Origin: Streptococcus acidominimus
GTDB lineage: Bacteria; Bacillota; Bacilli; Lactobacillales; Streptococcaceae
Assembly (NCBI RefSeq): GCF_001921825.1
Contig: NZ_MSJL01000001.1
Coordinates: 1-64,000, forward strand
Reading direction: 5' to 3'
DNA: 64,000 bases
Both the position numbers and the translations under genes were made by a program. Positions 43,424 through 52,694 of this stretch are shown here, one piece after another. The number at the start of each line of letters is the position of its first letter. The first letter of the stretch is position 1. The notes below the pieces were generated by a model that saw only the letters and a list, made by a program, of their open reading frames with translations, was not told where the DNA came from and searched no databases.

Positions 43424-44065
43424 TCACCCTTCCAATTGGCCTGTAATCGCGAATTGAACCCACTTGGCGATGTTCACCGCATGATCTCCAATCCTCTCCA
43501 AATACTTGGCAATCATCAGCAAGTCAATGGCTTGATCTCCATTAACAGACTGTTTTCCCAAATAACTGGCCAGTTTTTCTTTTATTGTACCAAAATATTG
43601 GTCAACTGTATCGTCTTTGGCTATAACTTCCTGGGCTAGAGCATCACTTTCTTTCACAAAAGCATCCAAACTTCCAACCACCATCTGGCTGACCTGCTCT
43701 GCCATTTTCTTCACCAAGGGAATTTCATCTACTAGATGAATCGTATTATGGCTGATTAAATCTGCTACTTCTGATGACTGGGCGCCGATCCTCTTCATGT
43801 CATAGACCATTTTCAAGGCTGAAGAAATCGTCCGTAAGTCACGGGCAACCGGTTGCTGGCGTAAGAGCAATTTGAGACAGCGAGCTTCAATATCTCGCTC
43901 TAACTCTTCTATCTGCTGGTAGGTCTGCTGGATCACTTCCTCATCTAAATTGCCTGCTCCAGTGAGCCTTTCAGCAGAATAGGCAATCATTTCTTCACAC
44001 AAGCCCCCCATAAACATCATATCTTTCTGCAAGGCTTCTAGCTGACTTTCAAAACGTGTGCGCAT
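43424..44065 (-). CDS. phoU: Phosphate transport regulator PhoU
   Basis: A 213-residue all-helical protein of two PhoU repeats. Repeat signatures include RFESQLEALQKDMMFMGGL, ARDLRTISSALKMVYDMKRI and the second-repeat LMIAKYLERIGDHAVNIAKW, which carry the acidic metal-binding triads. PhoU damps Pst activity and signalling to the PhoR-type kinase. Its start overlaps the pstB stop by one base (TAATG), and the response regulator follows within six bases. Confidence 0.94.
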   Translation of the reverse strand: MRTRFESQLEALQKDMMFMGGLCEEMIAYSAERLTGAGNLDEEVIQQTYQQIEELERDIEARCLKLLLRQQPVARDLRTISSALKMVYDMKRIGAQSSEVADLISHNTIHLVDEIPLVKKMAEQVSQMVVGSLDAFVKESDALAQEVIAKDDTVDQYFGTIKEKLASYLGKQSVNGDQAIDLLMIAKYLERIGDHAVNIAKWVQFAITGQLEG

Positions 44066-44814
44066 TAACCGAACCTCCCTGTAATATAGTCTTCCGTACG
44101 TGGATCTTTAGGCATACTAAAGAGCTGGCTAGTCTTATCATACTCAACCACTTCTCCCAGTAAGAAGAAAGCAGTCTTGTCTGATACCCGTAAAGCCTGC
44201 TGCATATTATGGGTTACCATAATAATCGTGTAATCCTGCTTTAACTCCAAGACCAATTCTTCAATTTTCGCTGTTGAAATCGGATCTAAGGCAGAGGTTG
44301 GCTCATCCATTAACAGGATTTCAGGTTCAATCGCCAAGGCTCTGGCAATGCAGAGACGCTGTTGCTGTCCTCCTGATAGACCAAGCGCTGATTTGTTCAG
44401 GCGGTCCTTGACCTCATCCCAAATCGCTGCCTGCCTTAGGGAACGTTCCACTAATCGATCCAACTCTAACTTTTTATGAACCCCATGCGTACGTGGACCA
44501 TAGGCAATATTATCATAAATACTCATAGGGAAAGGATTGGGCTTTTGAAAGACCATTCCGACCTTTTTTCGAAGAACAGTCGTCTTCATATCTTTATAGA
44601 TATCTTCTTGATCCAATAGAATCTGTCCGCTGATACGGCAATCCTTGACCAGATCATTCATCCGATTCAAACTTTTTAAGAGAGTGGATTTTCCACAACC
44701 CGAAGGTCCGATAAAAGCGGTGATATTATTACTTGGGATTTCCAAATTGACCTCTTTCAAGGCATGAAAATCTCCATAGTGCAGATTCAAATTCTGAATG
44801 CTAAATTTACTCAT
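44065..44814 (-). CDS. pstB: Phosphate ABC transporter ATP-binding protein PstB
   Basis: A 249-residue ABC ATPase of the high-affinity phosphate importer. Walker [10 protein letters not shown] (about 37), signature [15 protein letters not shown] and Walker [14 protein letters not shown], then the PstB-typical H-loop [30 protein letters not shown] is diagnostic for PstB. It starts one base after the pstA stop and overlaps phoU by one base. Confidence 0.95.
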   Translation of the reverse strand: MSKFSIQNLNLHYGDFHALKEVNLEIPSNNITAFIGPSGCGKSTLLKSLNRMNDLVKDCRISGQILLDQEDIYKDMKTTVLRKKVGMVFQKPNPFPMSIYDNIAYGPRTHGVHKKLELDRLVERSLRQAAIWDEVKDRLNKSALGLSGGQQQRLCIARALAIEPEILLMDEPTSALDPISTAKIEELVLELKQDYTIIMVTHNMQQALRVSDKTAFFLLGEVVEYDKTSQLFSMPKDPRTEDYITGRFG

Positions 44815-44815
44815 G

Positions 44816-45658
44816 TTAATTTCTTCCTAATTTTAATGCAATCCATTCGGATAAAAGATTCATGACAATAACCAGAAGCAGGAGAATAACTGCTGTTGCA
44901 TAGGTCTGATTGACATAAATCCCTTCTCCCGAAATCAAATACATGTGTACTGCCAAGGTTCTCCCCGAGCTGGTCAAACCGCTTGCTACTTCTGCCACAG
45001 TACCTGCTGTAAAGATAAGGGCTGCTGACTCCCCGATTACACGTCCCAGAGCAAGAACAACTCCAGAAAAGATACCCGGTAAGGCTGACGGGAGTACCAC
45101 TCGAAAAATCGTCCGTAGTTTTCCAGCACCGAGGGCAAAGCTCCCCTCACGATAGCCCTCTTTAACAGATAGTAGGGCCTCTTCTGTCGTCCGCATAATC
45201 AAGGGGAGTATCATGATACTAAGCGTTGCTGCTCCTGCCATCATTGACAGTCCCATGTGGAGAAATTTTACAAAGAACAAGGCTCCAAATAAGCCGTAGA
45301 CAATAGAGGGAATGCCCGACAAGGTTTCTGTTGCCAGACGTACAACGGTTATCAATGGATTGTCTACATTGGCATATTCTGTTAAATAAATAGAGGCACC
45401 GATTCCAATAGGAAGTGCTATTGATAGGGACAAGACCGCCATCAAAATGGTATTTAATAAAGCCGGTAGCATGGAGACATTGGCACTAGAATATGTCCAT
45501 GAAAACAGGTCTAAATTGAGATAAGGCAAACCTTTAAATAAAATGTACAAGACAATAAAACTGGTTGCTAATCCAGCTAGACCCGCTGATAGATAGACGA
45601 TCCACCTCAAAAAGAAAGACAAATGGTCCTGATTCGATTCTTTTTTTAAAAATGACAC
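44816..45658 (-). CDS. pstA: Phosphate ABC transporter permease PstA
   Basis: A 280-residue permease with six helices. The inner-face EAA loop is [39 protein letters not shown] and [14 protein letters not shown] are conserved in PstA. The first codon is GTG at 45658, eight bases after GGAGTAG, the only good ribosome site. It forms the membrane pore together with PstC, whose gene ends five bases upstream. Confidence 0.93.
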   Translation of the reverse strand: MSFLKKESNQDHLSFFLRWIVYLSAGLAGLATSFIVLYILFKGLPYLNLDLFSWTYSSANVSMLPALLNTILMAVLSLSIALPIGIGASIYLTEYANVDNPLITVVRLATETLSGIPSIVYGLFGALFFVKFLHMGLSMMAGAATLSIMILPLIMRTTEEALLSVKEGYREGSFALGAGKLRTIFRVVLPSALPGIFSGVVLALGRVIGESAALIFTAGTVAEVASGLTSSGRTLAVHMYLISGEGIYVNQTYATAVILLLLVIVMNLLSEWIALKLGRN

Positions 45659-45663
45659 GATGA

Positions 45664-46509
45664 CTACTCCTTTTTATACATCATATAGAAAGTCGTATTG
45701 ATGATTAGTATGAAGATAAAGAGAACAACTGCCGTTCCTATCAGTGCTTCCCGGTGCAAATCTGTTGAATACCCCATCTCCATTACAATATTGGTTGTAA
45801 GAGTTCGCACGCCAGAGGTCAATGAGCTAGGTATCAACGCCTGATTACCAGCGACCATGATGACAGCCATCGTCTCCCCCATCGCTCTTCCTAATCCTAA
45901 AATGACACTCGCCAAGATTCCCCGTCTTGCTGCTGGCAGGAGGATGAAAAAGATGCTACGCTCATGAGAAGCCCCTAGTGCCAAACCACCTTGATAATAG
46001 CTCTCTGGAACTGCACGCAAGCTCGCTTCTGACACACTAATAATAGTCGGTAAAATCATAATACCAAGTAAGATAGAAGCGGTTAAAACTCCCATCCCGT
46101 GACCGCCGATATTATTCCGTACGAACGGTACGAGCACAACCAAGCCGAAGAAGCCATACACGACAGACGGAATACCCGCCATCAGGCTCACAGCCTTTTT
46201 AAAGTAAGGGTACCATTTTTCGTTGCAAAAAAATGCCAAGTAGAGGGAGGTCAAAAGCCCGATCGGAACACCGATGAGCAAGGCACCCAGCGTCACATAA
46301 AGGGAGCCAACAATCATTGGCAAAATCCCAAATAGATGATTTGAAGGTTTCCAGTCCAGTCCTAGGAGGAAGTTTTTCCAACCGATTTCCTGAATGGCAG
46401 GTAAACCTGCTGAAAAGAGAAAAATACAAATAAAAATAACGGATAAAACGGAGAGGCAGGCAGTCATAAAAAAGACTGCTTGCATTCCGGATTCTCTGAA
46501 TTGGCGCAT
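45664..46509 (-). CDS. pstC: Phosphate ABC transporter permease PstC
   Basis: A 281-residue permease with six helices. The EAA loop region reads EASLRAVPESYYQGGLALGA, and MAGIPSVVYGFFGLVVLVPF is the conserved pore segment. It partners PstA. ATG at 46509 follows GGGGAGTGTC; the gene lies 11 bases after pstS. Confidence 0.94.
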   Translation of the reverse strand: MRQFRESGMQAVFFMTACLSVLSVIFICIFLFSAGLPAIQEIGWKNFLLGLDWKPSNHLFGILPMIVGSLYVTLGALLIGVPIGLLTSLYLAFFCNEKWYPYFKKAVSLMAGIPSVVYGFFGLVVLVPFVRNNIGGHGMGVLTASILLGIMILPTIISVSEASLRAVPESYYQGGLALGASHERSIFFILLPAARRGILASVILGLGRAMGETMAVIMVAGNQALIPSSLTSGVRTLTTNIVMEMGYSTDLHREALIGTAVVLFIFILIINTTFYMMYKKE

Positions 46510-46519
46510 GACACTCCCC

Positions 46520-47395
46520 TTATTTTGAAATGTAGGCTGACCATTGCCCTTCTTTACCAGTATAAATATCCTGTACTTCTTGAACTGTTAGTCCAGCTAA
46601 TGGATTATCTTTATGAACAATCAGCACAATACCGTCCATTGCAATGGCTGTTGCAGACACACCTTTTGATGTTTCAGAGTCTTTCAACTCACGTGATGCC
46701 ATCCCAATATCGGCGCTTCCTTCAATAGCACTCGTTACCCCTGTTGAAGAGTCACTTTGCTGAATTTCTACTGTTACTCCAGCGTTAGCTGTTTGATAGG
46801 CTTCTTTCAATTTCTCCATAACAGGATTGACAGAACTTGACCCTGCAACAACAACCTTTCCAGACTGAACTTTTGACTGATAAGCTGCTCCTGCTTCCAC
46901 AGGAATGTAGCCTGTTTTTTCAACAATAGCCTGTCCATCTGGACTTAGAATAAAGGATATGAAATCTTGTGCAGCATCGCTGACTGACTTTTGAGTGACA
47001 ATATTGAACGGACGCGCAATTTTATATTCTCCTGATATAATCGTTTCCACGCTAGGTGTTACACCATCAATCTCTAGTGTTTTAGTCGTTCCATCCAATG
47101 CTCCTAGTGAGGCATAACCGATAGCACTGCTATCACCAGCAACTGTCGTCAACATAACCGCAGTTGAGTTGGTCACAATAGCCTGCGTAGTAGTATTGTC
47201 TACTTTCTTGCCTTCTGCATCCTTGGTTTCGATACCAAATAGCTCAATAAAGGCTCCACGAGTTCCTGAACCTTCCTCACGAGACACAACAGTAATCGGC
47301 TGATCTGCTGTATTCGCTTCTTTCTGACCGCAGGCCGCTAAAAGACCTAGACAAGCAAAACCAATAGCTGCAATTTTTGTAAAACGATTTGACAT
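46520..47395 (-). CDS. pstS: Phosphate-binding lipoprotein PstS
   Basis: A 291-residue surface lipoprotein that delivers phosphate to PstCAB. The lipobox LAAC puts Cys22 as the lipid-modified residue; the mature protein has the phosphate-site motifs VVSREEGSGTRGAF and, later, VAGSSSVNPVM and QSDSSTGV. First gene of the operon pstS-pstC-pstA-pstB-phoU-regulator-kinase. TTTACA direct repeats lie about 73 bases upstream. The seven-copy hairpin array is about 500 bases further up. Confidence 0.95.
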   Translation of the reverse strand: MSNRFTKIAAIGFACLGLLAACGQKEANTADQPITVVSREEGSGTRGAFIELFGIETKDAEGKKVDNTTTQAIVTNSTAVMLTTVAGDSSAIGYASLGALDGTTKTLEIDGVTPSVETIISGEYKIARPFNIVTQKSVSDAAQDFISFILSPDGQAIVEKTGYIPVEAGAAYQSKVQSGKVVVAGSSSVNPVMEKLKEAYQTANAGVTVEIQQSDSSTGVTSAIEGSADIGMASRELKDSETSKGVSATAIAMDGIVLIVHKDNPLAGLTVQEVQDIYTGKEGQWSAYISK

Positions 47396-47467
47396 ATAAT
47401 CATCAACTCCTTAATATTTATACCCCTATTTTACAGGTTGACTATCAAATCTTTTCCCTTCTTTCTG

Positions 47468-47484
47468 TAAAGTTTTTGTAAAAT
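47468..47484 (-). promoter_or_regulatory. Pho-box-like direct repeats upstream of pstS
   Basis: On the minus strand TTTACA occurs twice, 11 bases apart (47484-47479 and 47473-47468). That matches the spacing and sequence TT(A/C/T)ACA of PhoP boxes in Bacillus. A -10 element is not clear; TATAAA near 47422 is one candidate. Confidence 0.5.
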
Positions 47485-47504
47485 TAAGATACGAGGGCGT
47501 TTGA

Positions 47505-47561
47505 CACGAGTTGCACTCGTTTTATTTCCGACCTTCAACAGTCTATTCCTAGACTGTAGAA
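47505..47561. repeat. Single 57-bp two-hairpin cassette upstream of pstS
   Basis: GACACGAGTTGCACTCGTTT, linker TATTTCCGACCTTCAAC, AGTCTATTCCTAGACT: both stems intact. Preceded by a 112-family head AAGATACGAGGGCGTT at 47488. Confidence 0.75.
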
Positions 47562-47668
47562 GCGAGCAAAGCAAAAATAGGAGTTTTGACGCAGAACATT
47601 TAAACGAGAGTTTGCTTCGCAAACTTCTATTACCCGCCTCTAAAGGTATACTATACCTTTAGAGCTAG
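47562..47668. repeat. Variant cassette (type 3) with its left flank
   Basis: AAGCGAGCAAAGCAAAAATA and GGAGTTTTGACGCAGAACAT are followed by hairpin AGTTTGCTTCGCAAACT, linker TCTATTACCCGCCTC and hairpin CTAAAGGTATACTATACC. The two stems differ completely from the 57-bp cassette, but order, spacing and linker are the same. The flank and first hairpin recur at 48292-48373. Confidence 0.65.
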
Positions 47669-47744
47669 GAAAAACTATCCCTAAAGGGAGCCATATCTGT
47701 AACCAGTTAAAACTGGAACAGCTACGTCTCTTTTTTGCACAGCT

Positions 47745-47885
47745 CGTAGCCCGAGTTCAATTATAAGATGTGAAGCCGTTAAGAAACCGAATGAAAAATA
47801 GGAAATCGAAGCAGGTTGCTTTACAACCAATGAGATTTATCTTTTTTCCGAGGTTTTAGGCTGAACTCAATTAAACAAGATACAA
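47745..47885. repeat. 112-family palindromic unit; inverted copy at 57.2 kb
   Basis: GATGTGAAGCCGTTAAGAAA, AAAAATAGGAAATCGAAGC, central hairpin GGTTGCTTTACAACC, GAGATTTATCTTTTTTCCGA, then GAACTCAATTAAACAAGATA. A near-identical copy runs in reverse at about 57175-57305, with the centre reading GGTTGCTTTGCAACC. Confidence 0.75.
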
Positions 47886-47893
47886 GAGCGTTT

Positions 47894-48292
47894 GACACGA
47901 GTTGCACTCGTTCTATTTCCGACCTTCCACAGTCTATTCCTAGACTATTTGACACGAGTTGCACTCGTTCTATTTCCGACCTTCCACAGTCTATTCCTAG
48001 ACTGTTTGACACGAGTTGCACTCGTTTTATCTCCAACCTTCAACAGTCTATTCCTAGACTGTTTGACACGAGTTGCACTCGTTCTATTTCCAACCTTCAA
48101 CAGTCTATTCCTAGACTATTTGACACGAGTTGCACTCGTTCTATTTCCAACCTTCAACAGTCTATTCCTAGACTATTTGACACGAGTTGCACTCGTTTTA
48201 TTTCCAACCTTCAACAGTCTATTCCTAGACTGTTTGACACGAGTGCTACTCGTTCTATTTCCAACCTTCAACAGTCTATTCCTAGACTATTG
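47894..48292. repeat. Seven-copy head-to-tail array of the 57-bp two-hairpin cassette
   Basis: Units begin at 47894, 47951, 48008, 48065, 48122, 48179 and 48236, exactly 57 bases apart with no spacers. Each unit has a first hairpin ACGAGTTGCACTCGT (in the last unit ACGAGTGCTACTCGT), linker TTATTTCCAACCTTCAAC and second hairpin AGTCTATTCCTAGACT. Small differences (Y for R in linker, CTCC/CTTC) show that the units are not one recent duplication. As 57 is divisible by three, both strands have long open frames by default. Confidence 0.95.
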
Positions 48293-48475
48293 AAGCGAGC
48301 AAAGCAAAAATAGGAGTTTTGACGCAGAACATTTAAACGAGAGTTTGCTTCGCAAACTTCTATCTCCCGCTCTAAGATGTGAAGCCGTTAAGAAACCGAA
48401 TGAAATTTAAGACACAAGTCAACAAAATATCCTTATATTTACATCATTTCGAGACATTACATGGCTATATGCACC
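48293..48475. repeat. Duplicated array flank and remnants
   Basis: 48292-48373 repeats the 47560-47640 flank (AGCGAGCAAAGCAAAAATAG through AGTTTGCTTCGCAAACT) nearly exactly. It is followed by a 112-family head (AAGATGTGAAGCCGTTAAGA) cut off after ACCGAATGAAA. From 48410 to 48475 nothing is recognised. Confidence 0.6.
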
Positions 48476-48520
48476 AAAAACACATTGAGCCGTTCTGAAT
48501 GGTAGGCTCAATGTGTTTTT
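48476..48520. terminator. Strong terminator of the pot operon
   Basis: AAAAACACATTGAGCC and GGCTCAATGTGTTTTT form a perfect 16-bp stem with a 13-base loop, two bases from the potD stop. Confidence 0.9.
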
Positions 48521-48522
48521 CT

Positions 48523-49593
48523 TTATTTACGATACATCTTAAATTGTAGGTAGAAATCGTTGTAATCGCCTAGGAGTTTGCGACCAAGATTATCGTATAC
48601 TTCTAGTTTTTTCAATGTTTCTTCTGAAGGGTAAAAAGCCTCATCATTTTTCACATCATCTGGCAGCATTTCCTTAGCCTTGGTATTCGGCGTTGCATAG
48701 CCGATATATAAGGCATTTTGGTAGGCATTTTCCGGACGTAGCATAAAGTTGATAAAGGCATAGGCTCCGTCAATGTTTTTGGCTGTCTTTGGAATGACCA
48801 TATTGTCAAACCAGAGATTTGAACCTTTTGAAGGTACGACATACCGCAACTGTTCATTCCCATCAAGCATTTCACTCGCCTCACCCGAGAAACTCACTGC
48901 AATCGCAGCGGCATCTTGGATCATGTAGCCCTTAATTTCATCAGAGACGATAGCCTTGATGTTGGGCGTCAATTCGTAGAGATAATCCGCAGCTGCCTCT
49001 AGTTCTGCCTTATCACGAGAGTTTAAGCTGTAACCGAGGGCTTGAAGACCGATTCCCATCCCCTCACGGGCACCGTCTACCAGCATGATGTTATCCCGGT
49101 ATTCTTCTGACCATAAATCTTCCCATTCACGTGGAGGATTGTTCACCATAGCTTCGTTGTAAACAATGCCCAGAGTTCCCCAGAAATAAGGAATAGAGTA
49201 ATCATTGTTCTCATCAAAACTTAGGCCGAGAAACTTAGGATTGATATGTTCAAGTCCCTTGATTTTTTTCTTATCTAGCTTCACAAGAAGATCTTCATCC
49301 ATCATCTTGGAAATCATATATTCAGACGGAATGGTCAAATCATAGGTCGTTCCACCCTGCTGGATCTTGGTATACATGGCTTCATTAGAATCAAAGGTCT
49401 GGTAGTCCACCTTGATCCCTGTTTCTTCTGTAAACTTCTCTAAGAGAGCAGGGTCAATGTAGTCTCCCCAGTTATAGATGACCAATTTTTCCTTTGTCCC
49501 CTCATTGGACTGGCTTTCTAGCTTGTGGCTAATAGCAAAGAGGGCAAGGACAATTACGGTAATCCCGATTAAAAAGGAATATAGACGTTTCAT
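48523..49593 (-). CDS. potD: Spermidine/putrescine-binding protein PotD
   Basis: A 356-residue extracellular binding protein of the polyamine ABC importer. The N-terminus MKRLYSFLIGITVIVLALFA is a signal anchor; a typical lipobox Cys is not seen. Conserved PotD segments are LVIYNWGDYIDPALLEKF, TYDLTIPSEYMISKM, YFWGTLGIVYN and NLWFDNMVIPKTA. Its ATGA start overlaps the potC stop. Last gene of potABCD. Confidence 0.94.
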   Translation of the reverse strand: MKRLYSFLIGITVIVLALFAISHKLESQSNEGTKEKLVIYNWGDYIDPALLEKFTEETGIKVDYQTFDSNEAMYTKIQQGGTTYDLTIPSEYMISKMMDEDLLVKLDKKKIKGLEHINPKFLGLSFDENNDYSIPYFWGTLGIVYNEAMVNNPPREWEDLWSEEYRDNIMLVDGAREGMGIGLQALGYSLNSRDKAELEAAADYLYELTPNIKAIVSDEIKGYMIQDAAAIAVSFSGEASEMLDGNEQLRYVVPSKGSNLWFDNMVIPKTAKNIDGAYAFINFMLRPENAYQNALYIGYATPNTKAKEMLPDDVKNDEAFYPSEETLKKLEVYDNLGRKLLGDYNDFYLQFKMYRK

Positions 49594-50363
49594 TCGTTGA
49601 CCTCCTTTTCACGAGAGATGAAATAATAACCCACCACTAATAAGATACTAAAGAGAAAGACAAGGGTTGAAAGGGCGTTGATTTCAAGGGAAATTCCTTG
49701 GCGGGCACGGGAATAAATCTCAACCGAAAGATTGGAATAACCATTTCCTGTGACAAAGAAGGTCACCGCAAAATCATCTAGGGAATAGGTAAAGGCCATA
49801 AAGTAGCCCGCAATGATGGCTGGTGTCAAGTAGGGCAACATGATTTCCTTGAGCATCTGGAATTGGCTTGCACCCAAGTCATAGGCTGCAAGCACCATGT
49901 CAGCATTCATTTCCTTGAGACGTGGCAGAACCATCAAGACCACAATCGGGATTGAAAATGCTACGTGGCTCAAGAGAACCGAAACAAAACCAAGTTGGAA
50001 GCCGATCACAGTGAAGAGAATCAAAAAACTCGCTCCAATCATGACATCTGGCGCTACCATGAGGATATTGTTGATAGAAAGCAGCATATTCTGCCATTTT
50101 TGCTTGCCTTGGTAGATATAAATGGCTCCAAAGGTTCCGATAATCGTGGCAATCAAGGAGCTAAGGAAGGCTAAAAGAAAGGTTTGCGCCAAGATGAGCA
50201 TCAAGCGACTATCACCCAGCATGGATGAAAAATATTCCGTGGTAAAGCCTGTAAAGCCGTTCATGTCTCCGCCCTCATTAAAGGCATAGGCAATCAGGTA
50301 AAAAATCGGAAGATAAAGGACAAGGAAGGTAATCGTCAGGTAAACTTTGCCAATTTTTTTCAT
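49590..50363 (-). CDS. potC: Polyamine ABC transporter permease PotC
   Basis: A 257-residue permease with six helices; the EAA loop is AAYDLGASQFQMLKEIMLPY. ATG at 50363 overlaps the potB stop (TAATG) with GAGAGGAAG ahead; the longer frame starts inside potB and is less likely. It forms the channel with PotB, and its stop overlaps the potD start by four bases. Confidence 0.93.
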   Translation of the reverse strand: MKKIGKVYLTITFLVLYLPIFYLIAYAFNEGGDMNGFTGFTTEYFSSMLGDSRLMLILAQTFLLAFLSSLIATIIGTFGAIYIYQGKQKWQNMLLSINNILMVAPDVMIGASFLILFTVIGFQLGFVSVLLSHVAFSIPIVVLMVLPRLKEMNADMVLAAYDLGASQFQMLKEIMLPYLTPAIIAGYFMAFTYSLDDFAVTFFVTGNGYSNLSVEIYSRARQGISLEINALSTLVFLFSILLVVGYYFISREKEVNE

Positions 50364-51163
50364 TATTTCTTCCTCTCTTTCGTTAGCCACATGGTCAAGA
50401 GCATGGCTAGAATCAAGACTACACCGATAGTGGAGCCCATTCCCCAGTTTTGCGTGGTAAGGAAGTGTTGCTCGATTGCTGTACCAAGCGTAATCACACG
50501 GTTACCGCCAATGAGGCGCGTCAGCATGAACAAGCTCAAACTTGGAATAAAGACAGCCTGCACCCCACTTCTAACCCCATTCATGGAAAGAGGAAAAATC
50601 ACCTTGGTAAAGGTTTGCCAAGAATTGGCTCCCAAGTCACGGCTAGCATGGATAAGATGTTGATCCAAATCATCCAAGGCATTGAAGATCGGCAAAATCA
50701 TAAAAGGAATTTCAATATAGCTCGCGACCGTAATGAATGAAAAATCAGTAAAGAGAAGCTGCTGGGTTCCCAAACCTAGAAATTCTAAAAATTGATTGAT
50801 AGACCCGTGTTGACCAAAGATACCGATAAAGGCATAGGCTTTCAGGAGCAAATTGACCCAGGTCGGCAAGATAATTAACATCAACCAGAGCTGCTTATGT
50901 TTTAACTGCGTGAGAAAAAAGGCAGTCGGATAGCTAATCAGTAGGGTCACAAGGGTAATAATTCCTGCATAGAGAATTGAATTCATACTCATCCGCAGAT
51001 AAGTCATATTAGGAGAATTAAAATAGGTCTGGTAGTTGGCTAGCGTAAGATTGCCATCAATATCAAAAAAGGATTTGTAGACAATCATAGCAACAGGCGC
51101 TAGGACAAAGAGGAAAATCCATAAAGCATAAGGAAGAGCAAATAATCTAGAGGTTTTCTTCAT
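50363..51163 (-). CDS. potB: Polyamine ABC transporter permease PotB
   Basis: A 266-residue permease with six helices; the EAA loop is [20 protein letters not shown]. The start at 51163 lies inside the last codons of potA, preceded by GAGGAGGAACG, giving a 17-base overlap; seven further residues in the longest frame lack such a site. Pore partner of PotC. Confidence 0.93.
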   Translation of the reverse strand: MKKTSRLFALPYALWIFLFVLAPVAMIVYKSFFDIDGNLTLANYQTYFNSPNMTYLRMSMNSILYAGIITLVTLLISYPTAFFLTQLKHKQLWLMLIILPTWVNLLLKAYAFIGIFGQHGSINQFLEFLGLGTQQLLFTDFSFITVASYIEIPFMILPIFNALDDLDQHLIHASRDLGANSWQTFTKVIFPLSMNGVRSGVQAVFIPSLSLFMLTRLIGGNRVITLGTAIEQHFLTTQNWGMGSTIGVVLILAMLLTMWLTKERKK

Positions 51164-52301
51164 TTCGTTCCTCCTCGATGGCATTGATCAAACCATCTTC
51201 GACTTCTTCAACCTCCACATATTCTTCGATACGAGCATCAAACTCTTCTTCTGTTTCATTGAGACGCATGATATGAATATCTTCAGGCTCAAAGTCTAGT
51301 CCGATCACCTCGCCCTCAATCGCCTTACGGGTCGAGTGAATCATCCACTCATTGCCCAAGTCATCATAGGCAATAATTTCATAGTGGACACCACGAAAGA
51401 GCTGGGTATCGACTTTCACCCTTAGCTTCCCCTCATCTGGTAGGGTAATTTGCAGATCTTCTGGACGGATCACAACCTGAACATGTTCGTTTGGTTTCAT
51501 CCCACCGTCAACTGCTTCAAAACGCTTACCGTTAAACTCAACCAGATAGTCCTCAATCATTCGACCAGAAATAATATTGGATTCGCCAATAAAGGTGGCA
51601 ACAAAATGGTTAATCGGCTCGTCATAAATATCAACCGGTGTCCCCGATTGAACAATCTCACCGTCATTCATAACAAAGATCCAGTCACTCATGGCAAGCG
51701 CCTCTTCTTGGTCATGGGTCACAAAGACGAAGGTGATGCCTAAACGCTGCTGCAATTCACGCAGTTCATACTGCATATCAGTCCGTAGCTTCAAGTCGAG
51801 GGCTGATAGAGGCTCATCAAGCAAGACCACTCGCGGCTCGTTGATAATAGCACGTGCAATTGCTACCCGCTGGCGTTGACCACCTGACAATTTTTGAATA
51901 GCACGTTTTTCATAGCCTGCTAGTCGAACCATTTTCAGAACTTCTGTCACACGCCGCTCAACTTCTTCCTTGGGAATTTTTCGTAATTTAAGGGGAAAGG
52001 CCACGTTTTCAAAAACAGTCATGTGCGGAAAAAGTGCATAAGACTGGAAGACCGTGTGGACATCACGCCGATTGGTCGGTACATCATTGATTCGCTCACC
52101 GTCCAGATAAATATCACCCGAAGTAGCATCTAACAGCCCTGCAATAATATTCAAAATGGTGGATTTTCCTGAACCAGAAGCACCTAAGAGGGTGTAAAAT
52201 TTCCCTTCTTCTAGCTCAAAATTGATATCCTTTAAAACGACTGTCCCACTATCTTCAAATACTTTTGAAACGTTCTTAAATTCGATAATTGGTTTCTTCA
52301 A
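51147..52301 (-). CDS. potA: Polyamine ABC transporter ATP-binding protein PotA
   Basis: A 384-residue ABC ATPase with a C-terminal TOBE regulatory domain (about 280-355: [33 protein letters not shown]). Walker [10 protein letters not shown] (about 40), [15 protein letters not shown] and [14 protein letters not shown]. The first codon is TTG at 52301, giving [15 protein letters not shown], which matches streptococcal PotA starts; no ATG is near. The acidic tail ([15 protein letters not shown]) overlaps potB. Confidence 0.94.
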   Translation of the reverse strand: MKKPIIEFKNVSKVFEDSGTVVLKDINFELEEGKFYTLLGASGSGKSTILNIIAGLLDATSGDIYLDGERINDVPTNRRDVHTVFQSYALFPHMTVFENVAFPLKLRKIPKEEVERRVTEVLKMVRLAGYEKRAIQKLSGGQRQRVAIARAIINEPRVVLLDEPLSALDLKLRTDMQYELRELQQRLGITFVFVTHDQEEALAMSDWIFVMNDGEIVQSGTPVDIYDEPINHFVATFIGESNIISGRMIEDYLVEFNGKRFEAVDGGMKPNEHVQVVIRPEDLQITLPDEGKLRVKVDTQLFRGVHYEIIAYDDLGNEWMIHSTRKAIEGEVIGLDFEPEDIHIMRLNETEEEFDARIEEYVEVEEVEDGLINAIEEERNEENL

Positions 52302-52694
52302 TTCTCATAATTTCCTTCTTTATATGGATTACAGATTAAAGGCTCTGTTAGGCCTTTTCTGACTCTAAGGTATGATCACTACCTTCTATACTACCGGTTA
52401 CGATAGGCTTCACCTCCCTTACTATGGACTTTCCATTGGTTACTCTCTTCCTATTTCTTTAAAATCAAAAAGAGACTTTGTCAACTTGTGTCTTAGTGGA
52501 AATAAGTTTCTACTCTTTCAAAATCAAAACAACATGTTGTTAGCTTGCCTTGATGTCATTGAGTACGAACTATGCCCCAAAGCTATGAGATACCTTTGAA
52601 GAGAAGTTTGCAAAGCACCCCCTCTCTAACTTCTTCGTCATGTTTCCTAATTTTCGGTCTCTTTTTTGACGTCCTCGTATCTTGTTTTGCTATA
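52302..52694. other. Intergenic gap between murB and potA with repeat remnants
   Basis: TACTCTTTCAAAATCAAAAC (52510) resembles a BOX-like left end. From 52604 to 52688, GAAGTTTGCAAAGCA then AACTTCTTCGTCATGTTTCC and TTTTGACGTCCTCGTATCTT match the reverse-oriented copy at 57737-57813. No clear promoter or open frame was seen. Many streptococci have murB directly beside potA, so this gap looks repeat-expanded; that comparison is from general knowledge. Confidence 0.45.

Noticed and set aside
47894-48292. CRISPR array
   Set aside because: Units are strictly head to tail with no spacers and no cas genes nearby. The same holds for the 49-bp array at 26167.
47892-48293. 133-codon open frame encoding a 19-residue repeat (TRVALVLFPTFNSLFLDCL)
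   Set aside because: It follows from a 57-bp repeat (19 codons) with no in-frame stop; the minus strand is also open. No ribosome site, and the DNA is explained by paired hairpins.
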